Shown: positions 8,628 through 17,753 of the stretch, in pieces | Layout: each line of letters begins with the position of its first letter | How positions within the stretch are numbered: position 1 is the stretch's first letter | Assembly: GCA_964484795.1 (NCBI GenBank) | Contig: CAZAFN010000004.1 | Span: 1-64,000 of the forward strand | DNA: 64,000 bases | Origin: CAZAFN01 sp964484795 | Lineage (GTDB): Bacteria > Pseudomonadota > Alphaproteobacteria > Methylaequorales > Methylaequoraceae | Direction of reading: 5' to 3' | Notes under the pieces: generated by a model | The model's input: the letters and a program-made list of their open reading frames with translations, nothing else | Told to the model about the DNA's origin: nothing | Database searches by the model: none | Translations under genes and position numbers: made by a program

Positions 8628-9567
8628 CCTGCTTTGAGGCTATAATATGAAATTTTAAAATATTTAAAAATTCTAGTGGATTTTTATTTTTTAAAAATTT
8701 ATTTTCATTAACAAATATTGAGTCGTAAATTCTTGTTAATAGAAACCTTAATGAGGCTCCTCTTAAGAGAATGTTTAGGCTCTTTTTTTCATTTTTTTGA
8801 AGTTTTCTAACTGATTCATAACCTTTAATAATGTTTTTTGAAAGATCATTACTAAATTTGTTATTTTTAAAACACCATGCGTTAATTGTAATTGCAAGGT
8901 CGTATGAGAGAAAATCATAGCAGGAAAAGTAAAAATCTAAAATCCCAGTAATTCTATTTTTAGAAAAAAGAACATTGTCGGGGAAAAAATCAGCATGAAT
9001 GATCCCCTTAGGCAATTCACTTGGCCATTTTGAAATCACATAATTTATTTCTTCATTTATAATTTTGTGTGAATCAGGAATTACCTTATTGAGTTGTGAT
9101 TTACATTTATTGAAAATTCTTTTTAAAGACAAATGACCAAAATCATTTTTAACCTTTCTGGGGTTAAATTTATTAGCAATGTGAAAATTTGCTAAAATTT
9201 TTCCAACCTGAAAACATTCATTTTTTGACCAATTTTTTTTCGATTTACCTTTTAAGAAATTAAAAATTGCTAATTTTTTTTTGTGGAAATAATTAGTCAT
9301 TGTACCTTTCTTGTTGATTAAAGGAAGGGGACACAAAATTCCTTTTTCATTAGTTCTTTTCATTAAATTTAAAAAAAAAGGAATTTGCGAGTAATTTACT
9401 CTTTCTTCAAATATTGTAAGAACGAATTTATTTTTAGTTGTATAAATTAGGTAATTTGTGTTTTCTATTCCTTCTTTTATTCCAGTGTATTTTATTAACG
9501 TACCTAACTCATAATCGTCAATGATATCTAAAACATTTTTTTTAGACAATTTTGTATGTACTGCCAT
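8611..9567 (-). CDS. thrB: Homoserine kinase, APH-fold type
   Basis: This enzyme phosphorylates homoserine, giving the substrate of threonine synthase (thrC lies 3.5 kb away). It belongs to the ThrB group with the aminoglycoside phosphotransferase fold, as in many alphaproteobacteria, and not to the GHMP group. The 318 residues show the N-terminal lobe (ENTNYLIYTTKNKFVLTIFE), the catalytic loop HADFFPDN at 191-198 and the metal Asp at 211 (ILDFYFSCYD). It starts 6 bases after atpF ends and overlaps rnhA. Confidence 0.95.
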   Translation of the reverse strand: MAVHTKLSKKNVLDIIDDYELGTLIKYTGIKEGIENTNYLIYTTKNKFVLTIFEERVNYSQIPFFLNLMKRTNEKGILCPLPLINKKGTMTNYFHKKKLAIFNFLKGKSKKNWSKNECFQVGKILANFHIANKFNPRKVKNDFGHLSLKRIFNKCKSQLNKVIPDSHKIINEEINYVISKWPSELPKGIIHADFFPDNVLFSKNRITGILDFYFSCYDFLSYDLAITINAWCFKNNKFSNDLSKNIIKGYESVRKLQKNEKKSLNILLRGASLRFLLTRIYDSIFVNENKFLKNKNPLEFLNILKFHIIASKQVDYFE

Positions 9568-9573
9568 AACAAA

Positions 9574-10071
9574 TTATTGATGAAGATGCCCTGTTAATTT
9601 GTTCAGTGAATCTTCAACAAATTTGTCATTATGTTTTTTGGAAATGTTTTTCTTTATTCTATGTTCAGTGAATAAAATTGTTTGACGTAGTATTTCTCTT
9701 TTTATTTCTTCCTTAATCTTTAACTCCATTTGAGAAGAGATTTGCTTGAAGTTTTTTTGTTTTCTATTTAAATTTAGATTAAGTTCCTCTTCAATTTTTT
9801 TTTTAATTTTATTTGATTCTTCTAATATCTTTTTATTCATTATTTCAATTTTTTTAAGACTTTCCTTTTGCTTTGATAGATGTTGTTCGTATAGCAAATT
9901 AGCTTCATCTTTAAGTTTTTTGGCTTCATCTAGACTTTTTTTTAGTTCATATGTTTTCTTTTCTAGATTACTTGAAATTTGATTGGCCAAAGGTTTGAAA
10001 ACAAGAATGACAAAAACCAAAAATGAAACTGCAACCCAGAGAGTGGCATCATCTAAAATACTTATATCCAT
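9574..10071 (-). CDS. atpF: ATP synthase F0 subunit b
   Basis: The 165 residues form one N-terminal membrane helix (about 9-27) followed by a long charged coiled coil rich in Lys, Glu and Ile, as expected of the stator stalk that links F0 to F1. This is the second b-type gene in the cluster, following the b' gene by 3 bases, the arrangement used by alphaproteobacteria and cyanobacteria. F1 genes are not in the window, in keeping with the split F0/F1 operons of this class. Confidence 0.95.
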   Translation of the reverse strand: MDISILDDATLWVAVSFLVFVILVFKPLANQISSNLEKKTYELKKSLDEAKKLKDEANLLYEQHLSKQKESLKKIEIMNKKILEESNKIKKKIEEELNLNLNRKQKNFKQISSQMELKIKEEIKREILRQTILFTEHRIKKNISKKHNDKFVEDSLNKLTGHLHQ

Positions 10072-10074
10072 TTT

Positions 10075-10632
10075 TTATTCTCCTAAAGCTTTTTTAAATT
10101 CTTCAATTTTTCCATTTTTCTTTTCTCCCATTATTTTCTCATATATTTGATCAGATAGAGGAAGAGCATATTTATGGATTTTTGCCAGAATATTTTTTTT
10201 AGATTTAATTAATTCTTCACCTAATTTGACCTTTTTGTTTTCGTATTTTTCTGTGATTTTTTTTATTTCGGCTTCATAGATGGTTTTGCTTTTGTCGTAA
10301 GATGATTTAATTTCTTTGTCATAATTATCTTTTGCCAACTTAAGATCACCATCTATTCTTTGAATGATATTTTCAATCGATTCATTTAATTTTTTTGCTT
10401 CTTTTATATAATTTTCAATGGTTTCGTCTCTTTCAGATCTTATTTTCTTTAATTTTGGTAAAAAATAAAAATGATTTACTAATAACAAGAGAGTAAAAAA
10501 GAAAAACAACCAAAATACCTGAGAGCTGAATGACTCAGGGTTTAATTGAGGCATTCCTCCCTTTTCTTCAGTTGCTTCTACTATTTTAAAAAAAAATACG
10601 ATTATAAAGGTAAGAGTTATCTTGCCACTCAT
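10075..10632 (-). CDS. atpF': ATP synthase F0 subunit b'
   Basis: This is the companion of subunit b in the F1F0 stator. I start it at ATG 10632 (MSGKITLTF), one base after the atpE stop, because an earlier in-frame start would lie within atpE. The 185 residues contain an N-terminal hydrophobic stretch that may be a signal peptide, the segment GGMPQLNPESFSSQVFW typical of b' proteins, one membrane helix (about 38-57) and a coiled coil. The MPQL/F-P-x-x-F-x-x-Q-x-F-W pattern separates b' from b. Confidence 0.93.
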   Translation of the reverse strand: MSGKITLTFIIVFFFKIVEATEEKGGMPQLNPESFSSQVFWLFFFFTLLLLVNHFYFLPKLKKIRSERDETIENYIKEAKKLNESIENIIQRIDGDLKLAKDNYDKEIKSSYDKSKTIYEAEIKKITEKYENKKVKLGEELIKSKKNILAKIHKYALPLSDQIYEKIMGEKKNGKIEEFKKALGE

Positions 10633-10633
10633 A

Positions 10634-10861
10634 TTAGAAAACAAAAAGCAATAAAAGTGCAATAATTAAAGCAAATAATGCTAACGCTTCAACTAGAGCA
10701 AAGCCGAGCATTGTCATTGTGAAGACGTGTTCTCTTGATTCTGGGTTCCTTCCAACCGCTGTTATGAAAGCAGAGAAAATTGAGCCGATTCCAATTCCTG
10801 AACCAATTACACCTAGAACAGCTATTCCTGCTCCTAAAAGTTTTGCAGCTTCAATATCCAT
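10634..10861 (-). CDS. atpE: ATP synthase F0 subunit c
   Basis: This 75-residue two-helix hairpin forms the rotating c-ring. The glycine-rich first helix reads GSGIGIGS (residues 20-27), the polar loop is GRNPE (37-41), and the ion-binding carboxylate is E58 in GFALVEALALFA. I do not see the extra Gln and Ser/Thr ligands of sodium-type c subunits, so a proton-driven ring is likely. It lies between subunit a and b'. Confidence 0.97.
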   Translation of the reverse strand: MDIEAAKLLGAGIAVLGVIGSGIGIGSIFSAFITAVGRNPESREHVFTMTMLGFALVEALALFALIIALLLLFVF

Positions 10862-10887
10862 ATATTTCTCCTTATTAAAGTTAAAAA

Positions 10888-11628
10888 TTAATGTAAATGT
10901 ATTGCATCATTGATATATAAACAAGTCAATATTGCAAATACATAAGCCTGAAGAAAAGCAATAACTATTTCCAAACCTGTTAGTGCTACTAGAAATGCAA
11001 GTGGTAATACCCCTCCTACAATAAAACTGTTAGCTCCTAGAACAAATACAAACCCACCTATTACTTTAAGTAAAGTATGACCAGCCATCATATTGGCAAA
11101 GAGCCTTACAGACAGACTTATTGGTCTGGACAAATATGAAATTAATTCTATTGGAATTAAGAGTATTAGCATTGGTTTAGGAACACCAGAAGGTGCAAAA
11201 AACTTCAAAAACTTAACAATTCCGTGTTTCATAATTGCAATTAACGTAACAGCGAGAAATATAAAAAAAGCTATTGCAAAGGTAACGATGATGTGACTAG
11301 TCCATGTAAAACTGTATGGAAACATTCCTATTAGATTTCCCAGTAATATGAATAAAAATAATGTAAAAACAAATGAAAAATACCTCATTCCCTCTTTACC
11401 TATATTATCTCCTATCATTTCAGCAATAAATTCATATGACATTTCTAATAATGATTGTCCTTTGGTTGGAATGATTGAAGCATTTCTTAATCCAAAAAAC
11501 ATAAAAATTAAAATTAAAAATACTGTAACTAACATAGCTAAGGAAGAATTTGTAAAAGATATATCAATGCCATATGCTTCCAAAGGCCATATAGTTTTAA
11601 TTTCAAATTGTTTTAGAGGGCTTGCCAA
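10888..11628 (-). CDS. atpB: ATP synthase F0 subunit a
   Basis: Subunit a forms the proton half-channels facing the c-ring. The 246 residues have five or six helices and the essential arginine (R175) in SLSVRLFANMMAGH, with the late LTGLEIVIAFLQAYVFAIL helix also typical. The N-terminal SPLKQFEIKTIWPLE pattern is the usual alphaproteobacterial one. The gene follows atpI by 25 bases and precedes atpE. Confidence 0.97.
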   Translation of the reverse strand: MASPLKQFEIKTIWPLEAYGIDISFTNSSLAMLVTVFLILIFMFFGLRNASIIPTKGQSLLEMSYEFIAEMIGDNIGKEGMRYFSFVFTLFLFILLGNLIGMFPYSFTWTSHIIVTFAIAFFIFLAVTLIAIMKHGIVKFLKFFAPSGVPKPMLILLIPIELISYLSRPISLSVRLFANMMAGHTLLKVIGGFVFVLGANSFIVGGVLPLAFLVALTGLEIVIAFLQAYVFAILTCLYINDAIHLH

Positions 11629-11653
11629 AGTATCATTCCTTTATAAACAAATA

Positions 11654-11929
11654 CTATTTTAGTTTGGTCATTAACTTAAAAATATTCATAAAACCTGTAA
11701 CAATTCCTAATAGCAAAAAAATTAAAAAAAATATAGGTTTTGTTAAAAAAATTTTGTCAATTCCTACTCCAATGCAAACTGCTACTATTATTGGAGAAAT
11801 TAAGTCTAGTGAAATCTTTAGGCCAGTTCCAAATCCTGAAAGATTTTCTTTGTTTTTTTCAGACTTTATATTCTTTGACTCAATTTTTTTTATTTTTTCA
11901 GATAATTTCAATGATTTTTTATTTTTCAT
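11654..11929 (-). CDS. atpI: AtpI/AtpZ-type F0 assembly protein
   Basis: This is a 91-residue protein with a Lys/Glu-rich soluble N-terminus and two helices (about residues 37-58 and 66-87). It fits the AtpI (Atp1/AtpZ) family that heads F0 operons and is linked to c-ring assembly or Mg/Ca transport. I chose ATG 11929, which shares one base with the smc stop (TGATG), over a TTG three bases earlier. The overlap suggests translational coupling to smc. Confidence 0.85.
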   Translation of the reverse strand: MKNKKSLKLSEKIKKIESKNIKSEKNKENLSGFGTGLKISLDLISPIIVAVCIGVGIDKIFLTKPIFFLIFLLLGIVTGFMNIFKLMTKLK

Positions 11930-14900
11930 CAAACCCCTTTTATGGATTCATCATTGGCAAAATCTACTGAAACAATATCAGAAATCCCCTTTTGTGCCAT
12001 TGTTACACCATAAACTCTATCAATTGATGCCATAGTATGTTTGTGATGTGTTATAATCAAAAATTTTGTTTTGGTATTATTTTTTAATTCATTAAGTATC
12101 GTACAGAATTTTTCAACATTGACATCATCTAATGCGGCATCAACTTCATCTAATATGCATATTGGTGATGGATTAATAAGAAAAATTGAAAATATTAAAG
12201 CGATTGCAGTCAATGTTTTTTCTCCACCAGATAGTAGGCTTATGTTTGATAATTTTTTGCCTGGTGGTCTTGCAAAAATTTCTAGACCTGTTTGGAGTGG
12301 ATCATCAGACTTTATAAGCTCAAGTTTAGCTTCCCCGCCGTTGAAAAGTTTTTTAAAAAGGTTAACAAAGTTCTTGTCAACATCTTCGAAAGCCTTTATC
12401 AACCTATTTTTTCCCTCTTGATTAATTTTGTTGATGGCAATTCTTAGTTTTTCTATCGCTTGAATTAGATCATTTTTTTCAAGTTCTAATTCATCTATTG
12501 CTGTTATTATTTCTTCTTCTTCTATTTTGGCTCTCAGATTAACCGGTCCCATCTGTTCTCTTTGAAAATTAAGTTTTTCTAGATTACTATTAATCGTTTG
12601 ATGATCTGTTATTTTGGAACTAGAAATTTTGGGATCTTTTGCTAATTCTTCAGGTTGCATTGATGATCTTTGAAAAATTAAGTTTCTTAATTCCTTTTCC
12701 TTATTTTTAGAATTTTCTAAATTACTTTCTATTCTAGTTATTTCATTTCTTTGATTTTCACGAAATCTTTCCAATTGTAGTATTTTTTGCTCTATTTTTC
12801 TAAATTCATTTTCAATCTCATTAAGTTGAGTTTCACTGTTCTCAAGACTTTTTTTTGTTTGATTATGTTTGCCTTGCAAATTATCAATTTGTTTTTGCAA
12901 GTCCGCAGGAAGAAAATTCAATTTTTCTCCTTCATTTAAATAATTATTTTCTCTCTCTATTAGTTTTTTTATTTGATTTTCACATTCCACAGATCTTGAT
13001 TTTGTTTTTTCTAGATCACTTTTAAAATATGATTTTCTCAATTCGTCTTTCATTATTATTTCTTTGAGAGAATTTATTTCTTTTCTTTTATCTTCTAATT
13101 TCTCGTCCAATTTCTGGATATTTTTTTGAACCAGTTCCTTTTCATTTCTTGTTTTATTTGATTCTGATTCATTAAATAGATTTTCTTTTTCCAGTATTTT
13201 ATTTAATTCAGATGAAATTTTTTCTTGTTCATTTTTTAAAGAATCTATTCTCTCAAGAATTTTTTCATTATTGAATCTAGAAATTGAAATTTCTTCTTTT
13301 ACATTTGATAATTTAATTGTTTTTTCATCCATTAATTTATATAGATTCTCTAATTGAATATTTTCCTCACCCTCCTGTATAATCAGTTTTTTTTCGCTAT
13401 TTAGGGAGTTTGACTTCTTTTCAGTCAGAAGATTTAATTTTTCTTCTAGTTTTTTTTCTTTTAGGATGAATTTGTTTATTTTAAGCTGAGAATCTATGAT
13501 TTTTTTTCTTTGCAGATTATCCTCTGAAATAAAACCATCCCATCTCCAAATATTCCCATCAATATCAACTAATAATTGCCCAACTGTTAGGTCTTTTTGT
13601 TTTTGAAGTGCCAGATTTTTTTCCTTCAAAAACCCTATCTGAGATAAAATAAGATTTAACTCTTTAGGTGCACTTACATAATTAGAAAGTGGATTTTCTA
13701 TGGGTTTAATTGAAGAAATATCTTTTTTTATCCATTTTTTTGGTGACTCTTTTAAAGTTGCATCTAATTCATTCATTAATGCAGCGAAGACAGCATTCTC
13801 ATAGCCTTTTTTTATTTTTAAAAGATTTACTATGGACTCATTTGACAAATTTACTTCACCTGTAAGACGGTTTAAAGTATTAATTTCAGTTTGTGATTGG
13901 GTCAATTTTTTTGAAAAATAATCTATCTCTTCATTTAAAGACTTTAGGGATTCTTTCAATGAGTTCTTTTGTTTTTTAATGATCTCAATATTTTTTTTTC
14001 TTTCTAGTATTTTCTTTTCAATTTGGTTTCTATTTTCTTTGATTTTTTGTGAATCTTTTTCCAAATTGTTTGAACTCTTTTGGAGTTGATCTAAATTTTT
14101 TTTGTTAGACTCAATTTCTTTTTTAATCTTTTCTTTGTTTGTTAATAAATTTTCCTTTGTTTCTTTAAGGTTGTCAGATTTAAACTCTTCGCCAAGAGTT
14201 AGTTGTATTTCATTAACAAAAACAGTTTCAAGTTGTTTGATTTCATCCCTTAATTGGTTTTCTTCAAGGTTTAATTTAATTATTTTTTTTTTTTGTTCAC
14301 CCATACTATCTGGAGCGTTTATTTTTTTTTCTAAGTCACCTGCATAGTGTTTGAGTTCGGTTAACCTTTTAAGCTCAATATCTTTATCATTCTTGATTGT
14401 GATTAAAAATTTTTTAATCTCATCTTTCTTGTTTTTAATACCATCCAATTTATTGGTAAGACTGTTAATGTCATTCGTAATCTGATAAAGTCCTTCATTA
14501 AGTGAATCTTTGGTTTTTTGTGTGTTAGATAATTGACTTTTTTTTTCATCCAGTGACTTTTTTTCCAAATTTACAGAATCCAAAGTTTTTTTGATGGAAT
14601 CTGAGAAGTTTTGAATTTTCTCATTGGAAATTTTCATTTCATCAATCACACCCCTCCATTCAGTAAAAATTAAAGTAGATTGAAAAAATTTTATTTTTTC
14701 TGAAATTTGTTGATATCTTTCAGCTTGTCTTGCTTGTCTTGATAGATTTCTTTTTTGTTCAATTAGATTATTAAGATTAATATCTAATTTTTCAACGTTC
14801 AGTTCAGTTGACTGTAGTTTGAGTTCTGATTCACGTCTTCTAGCTTGCAAACCAGAAGTACCTGCGGCATCCTCCAAAATTATTTTTCTCTCAATTGGTT

Positions 14901-15369
14901 TAAAATTTATAATTTGGTCAATATTTCCTTGGCTAATTACAGAACTTGATCTTGGTCCGCTTCCAGAATCATAAAACAAAGTACTCACATCTTTAGCTCT
15001 AACATCCTTATTGTTGATTTTGTAGAATGAACCAACTCCTCTTTCTATGGTCCTAGAAATTTTAACTTGTTTCTCTTTCAATTCTGAACCTGGAATTTCC
15101 TGTTCAAAATTGTCTAGCTCAATTGTAACCTCAGAAAAATTTTTAGCCGGTAGATTTTGAGTTCCATTGAAAATTACATCCTCCATAGATCCAGATCTTA
15201 AACTTTTAGATGATGACTCTCCCATAACCCATCTAATTGCCTCAAAAATGTTAGACTTTCCACAACCATTTGGCCCAATTATGCCGGTTACCCCATCTTC
15301 TATTAATAGTTCAGTGGGGTACGCAAAAGATTTGAAACCAGAAATTTTTAATTTTGTGACTGTAAACAA
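11929..15369 (-). CDS. smc: Chromosome segregation SMC ATPase
   Basis: SMC dimers organise and compact the chromosome. The 1146-residue product has the full plan: Walker A GPNGCGKSN at 32-40, a long N-terminal coiled coil, a hinge region around 500-640, a second coiled coil, and the C-terminal ABC signature LLSGGEKTLTAIAL with Walker B ILDEVDAALDD around 1040-1085. The coils are very Lys/Glu/Asn-rich, in keeping with the AT-rich genome. It is followed without a gap by the F0 genes and preceded by a DsbA-like gene, a common alphaproteobacterial order. Confidence 0.97.
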   Translation of the reverse strand: MFTVTKLKISGFKSFAYPTELLIEDGVTGIIGPNGCGKSNIFEAIRWVMGESSSKSLRSGSMEDVIFNGTQNLPAKNFSEVTIELDNFEQEIPGSELKEKQVKISRTIERGVGSFYKINNKDVRAKDVSTLFYDSGSGPRSSSVISQGNIDQIINFKPIERKIILEDAAGTSGLQARRRESELKLQSTELNVEKLDINLNNLIEQKRNLSRQARQAERYQQISEKIKFFQSTLIFTEWRGVIDEMKISNEKIQNFSDSIKKTLDSVNLEKKSLDEKKSQLSNTQKTKDSLNEGLYQITNDINSLTNKLDGIKNKKDEIKKFLITIKNDKDIELKRLTELKHYAGDLEKKINAPDSMGEQKKKIIKLNLEENQLRDEIKQLETVFVNEIQLTLGEEFKSDNLKETKENLLTNKEKIKKEIESNKKNLDQLQKSSNNLEKDSQKIKENRNQIEKKILERKKNIEIIKKQKNSLKESLKSLNEEIDYFSKKLTQSQTEINTLNRLTGEVNLSNESIVNLLKIKKGYENAVFAALMNELDATLKESPKKWIKKDISSIKPIENPLSNYVSAPKELNLILSQIGFLKEKNLALQKQKDLTVGQLLVDIDGNIWRWDGFISEDNLQRKKIIDSQLKINKFILKEKKLEEKLNLLTEKKSNSLNSEKKLIIQEGEENIQLENLYKLMDEKTIKLSNVKEEISISRFNNEKILERIDSLKNEQEKISSELNKILEKENLFNESESNKTRNEKELVQKNIQKLDEKLEDKRKEINSLKEIIMKDELRKSYFKSDLEKTKSRSVECENQIKKLIERENNYLNEGEKLNFLPADLQKQIDNLQGKHNQTKKSLENSETQLNEIENEFRKIEQKILQLERFRENQRNEITRIESNLENSKNKEKELRNLIFQRSSMQPEELAKDPKISSSKITDHQTINSNLEKLNFQREQMGPVNLRAKIEEEEIITAIDELELEKNDLIQAIEKLRIAINKINQEGKNRLIKAFEDVDKNFVNLFKKLFNGGEAKLELIKSDDPLQTGLEIFARPPGKKLSNISLLSGGEKTLTAIALIFSIFLINPSPICILDEVDAALDDVNVEKFCTILNELKNNTKTKFLIITHHKHTMASIDRVYGVTMAQKGISDIVSVDFANDESIKGV

Positions 15370-15373
15370 TTTA

Positions 15374-15988
15374 CTAATTTAGTAAAGATTCTATTTTTAA
15401 TTTTAGAGCATCGAAAGTAAGATCACCCTTGTATTTTTCTCCATTCAGATAAATTGTGGGAGTAGCTGTTATGTCAAATTTTTTTGATGATTTTAATCTT
15501 TCTTTTAAGAGTCCATCCTCGATAGATTTATTTCCAACACAAACTTTGATTTCATCATTTTTTAATCCACCTAGTTTTGCAATTTTTAGCAGTGATTTGA
15601 ATGGATCTTGAGTTCTTGTCCAATCTTTTTGTTTGCTGTATAGAACTTTAAGAAAGCTGAAAAATTTTTTTTCTCCAGAGCATCTGGCAATTACAGATGC
15701 TTTAAGAGCATACTTATCTAGTGGAAAATCTTTGTAGGTAAAAAAAATTTTTCCACTTTCAATGTATTTTTTTTTGAGTTTCGGAAAAACTTCATTATGA
15801 AACGTTGCACAATGTCCACATGTTAAAGAGGCAAATTCAACCATTTTTATTGGTGCAGATTCAATTCCTATGGTTTTATCGTTAAGTGCTTCAATTGTGT
15901 CAACAATTCTAGCATTAACAATTGAATGATTTAATAGGAAAAAAACACCAAATAAAATTGTAGTTTTTCTAATAAAAATTTTGATCAT
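15374..15988 (-). CDS. DsbA-family periplasmic thiol-disulfide oxidoreductase
   Basis: The 204-residue product starts with a hydrophobic signal or anchor (about 8-26) and has a thioredoxin fold with active site CGHC (C57 to C60, in FASLTCGHCATFH) and the cis-proline loop TATPTIYLNG. The helical insert between them fits DsbA/BdbD-like proteins, which oxidise or isomerise disulfides in secreted proteins. It lies between the DUF721 gene and smc, 4 bases before smc. Confidence 0.93.
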   Translation of the reverse strand: MIKIFIRKTTILFGVFFLLNHSIVNARIVDTIEALNDKTIGIESAPIKMVEFASLTCGHCATFHNEVFPKLKKKYIESGKIFFTYKDFPLDKYALKASVIARCSGEKKFFSFLKVLYSKQKDWTRTQDPFKSLLKIAKLGGLKNDEIKVCVGNKSIEDGLLKERLKSSKKFDITATPTIYLNGEKYKGDLTFDALKLKIESLLN

Positions 15989-16025
15989 AAATCGAATAAA
16001 ATTTAATAATTTCTAACATAAAAAA

Positions 16026-16355
16026 TTAGTATTGTAATGATTTTTTGAACTTTATATCATCAACAAAATTTTTTAGAAAAAACCCATTTATTTTGTGTTT
16101 TATTTCTTCTGATGAATAAGAAATTTCTAAGAGGTCATTTTGATTTGAAATTAGTGTTAAAATATTTTTGTCATTTATTTTTCTGATAGAATGAACAAAA
16201 CATTTTTTAGCAAGATTTTTTCCAAGTATTTTTTCCCAATTCATTTTTAATTCAAGAAGCCTAGAGCCATTTTTCTTTCTTAGTGGTTTTAAGATATTTG
16301 GCAAAAGAGTTGAAATATTAACTGGTGATTTTGTATAATTTCTTTTGTTAGGCAT
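16026..16355 (-). CDS. DUF721/DciA-like protein
   Basis: This 109-residue basic protein carries a DUF721-like core: WEKILGKNLAKKCFVHSI, a strand region, and a conserved DLLEISYSSEEIKHKIN block. DUF721 includes DciA, the replicative helicase loader of bacteria lacking DnaC, so a replication role is possible, but the similarity to proven DciA is weak by eye. It heads the minus-strand run. Its ATG (16355-16353) overlaps the ATG of mutY on the other strand within the palindrome CATG. Confidence 0.8.
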   Translation of the reverse strand: MPNKRNYTKSPVNISTLLPNILKPLRKKNGSRLLELKMNWEKILGKNLAKKCFVHSIRKINDKNILTLISNQNDLLEISYSSEEIKHKINGFFLKNFVDDIKFKKSLQY

Positions 16356-17427
16356 GTTTGAAGAATATCACATAAACGATGATTTTAAGAGTAGCTGGAG
16401 AAAAAAATTATTAAATTGGTATAGTTTTAATAAGAGGGATTTGCCATGGAGGCGAAAAGAAAATCAAAATTTTTATCGCATATGGATTTCAGAGGTAATG
16501 CTACAGCAAACAAGTGTTAATACAGTCATACCTTATTACAATGAATTTATAAAAAGATGGCCAAACCTGGAGTCTTTTTTTAGTGCAAGTTTAGATGAGA
16601 TTCTCTACTTGTGGCAAGGTTTGGGTTATTATCAAAGAGCCAAGAATCTTTTTAGGGCCAAGGAATTTCTGAAAAAAAAAGAGATCACAATTAATTCAGA
16701 CAATTTAAAGAAACTTCCAGGTATTGGTGAATATATTTCAAGTGCAATTAGCGCCATATTATGCGATGAATCATGCGCAGTAATTGATGGAAATATTAAA
16801 AGAATTCTTTCTAGAGCTTTTAATATCAACCATTTAACACCATTTTTTAATAAAAAAATTTCCTTTATAGCAGAGAAATTAACTCCTCCTAAAAATAACA
16901 AACTTTATTGTCAATCTCTAATGGATTTAGCTAATTTGATCTGCAAACCTAAAATTCCTCTTTGCAACTCTTGCCCAATAAATAATCAATGCTTGAATAA
17001 AAATAAATTGATTAAAACAAAAAAAATAAAAGTTAAAAGATTAGAAAAGAAAATGAAAGTTGGTGCAATTTTTTTCATAAGATATTCAGATGAATTTCTT
17101 GTTGAAAAATCCAAAAAAAGATTGTTGGAGGGTATGTCTAGTTTTCCTGTAACGGATTTTGTTGAATTGTTAAAAGGGCAAAAAAAATTGGTGATTCAAG
17201 AAAAATTGATAAAAAATTGGCTTAGATTTTATAATTTAAGAAGTTTATTTAAATTTAATCAAGAAATTGACCACGAATTTAGTCATTTTCATTTGAAACT
17301 ATTGATAGTTGAGATAAAATTAAAGGAGAGAGCCAGCTTTAAAAATTTTGTTTGGCAGGATCTTAAAAAGTTTGAAGGAAGGGCAATTTCCAAATTGATG
17401 GAGAAAGTGAAATATAAAGTTTTATGA
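16354..17427 (+). CDS. mutY: A/G-specific adenine glycosylase
   Basis: MutY removes adenine paired with 8-oxoguanine. The 357 residues contain the catalytic Glu (E47, in SEVMLQQTSV), the helix-hairpin-helix LKKLPGIGEYISSAI, the catalytic Asp (D145, in CAVIDGNIKRILSR), and the four-cysteine iron-sulfur cluster C197-x6-C204-x2-C207-x5-C213. A NUDIX-like C-terminal domain follows. ATG 16354 is the start that fits the family; it shares CATG with the divergent DUF721 gene, so each promoter must lie inside the other gene. Confidence 0.95.
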   Translation: MFEEYHINDDFKSSWRKKLLNWYSFNKRDLPWRRKENQNFYRIWISEVMLQQTSVNTVIPYYNEFIKRWPNLESFFSASLDEILYLWQGLGYYQRAKNLFRAKEFLKKKEITINSDNLKKLPGIGEYISSAISAILCDESCAVIDGNIKRILSRAFNINHLTPFFNKKISFIAEKLTPPKNNKLYCQSLMDLANLICKPKIPLCNSCPINNQCLNKNKLIKTKKIKVKRLEKKMKVGAIFFIRYSDEFLVEKSKKRLLEGMSSFPVTDFVELLKGQKKLVIQEKLIKNWLRFYNLRSLFKFNQEIDHEFSHFHLKLLIVEIKLKERASFKNFVWQDLKKFEGRAISKLMEKVKYKVL

Positions 17428-17753
17428 GATTTTTTTTGTACACAACTTTATTTTTTTTGTTTATACAAACATTGAGTTCTCAGGATAGTTTTTCTAATTT
17501 TGAAGAGAGTGACCATGAAAAAGCAATTAGAGCAGTTAATGATGGTGAAATATTGCCTTTGAACCAAATACTTAATAGAGTAAGTAGTGAATTTTCTGGA
17601 AGAGTAATTTCCATAAATCTTAAGGATAATGAAAAGGGACTATTTGGTTGGGTTTACGATATAATGATAATTGACAAAAACAATCAAGTGAAACAACTTA
17701 GGGTAGATGCAGGAACTTCAACAATATTGTCAGTTAAATCGGGGGGTGAATGA
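17424..17753 (+). CDS. Secreted PepSY-domain protein
   Basis: This is a 109-residue protein with a signal peptide (about 1-19). The mature part has the PepSY pattern: a helix with ILPLNQILNRVSSEFSGRVISINL followed by strands with GWVYDIMIIDKNNQVKQLRVDAGTSTIL. PepSY proteins often act as periplasmic inhibitors or sensors. Its start overlaps mutY (ATGA) and its stop overlaps the response regulator, so it is probably an input partner of the two-component system that follows. This is inference from context. Confidence 0.85.
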   Translation: MRFFLYTTLFFLFIQTLSSQDSFSNFEESDHEKAIRAVNDGEILPLNQILNRVSSEFSGRVISINLKDNEKGLFGWVYDIMIIDKNNQVKQLRVDAGTSTILSVKSGGE

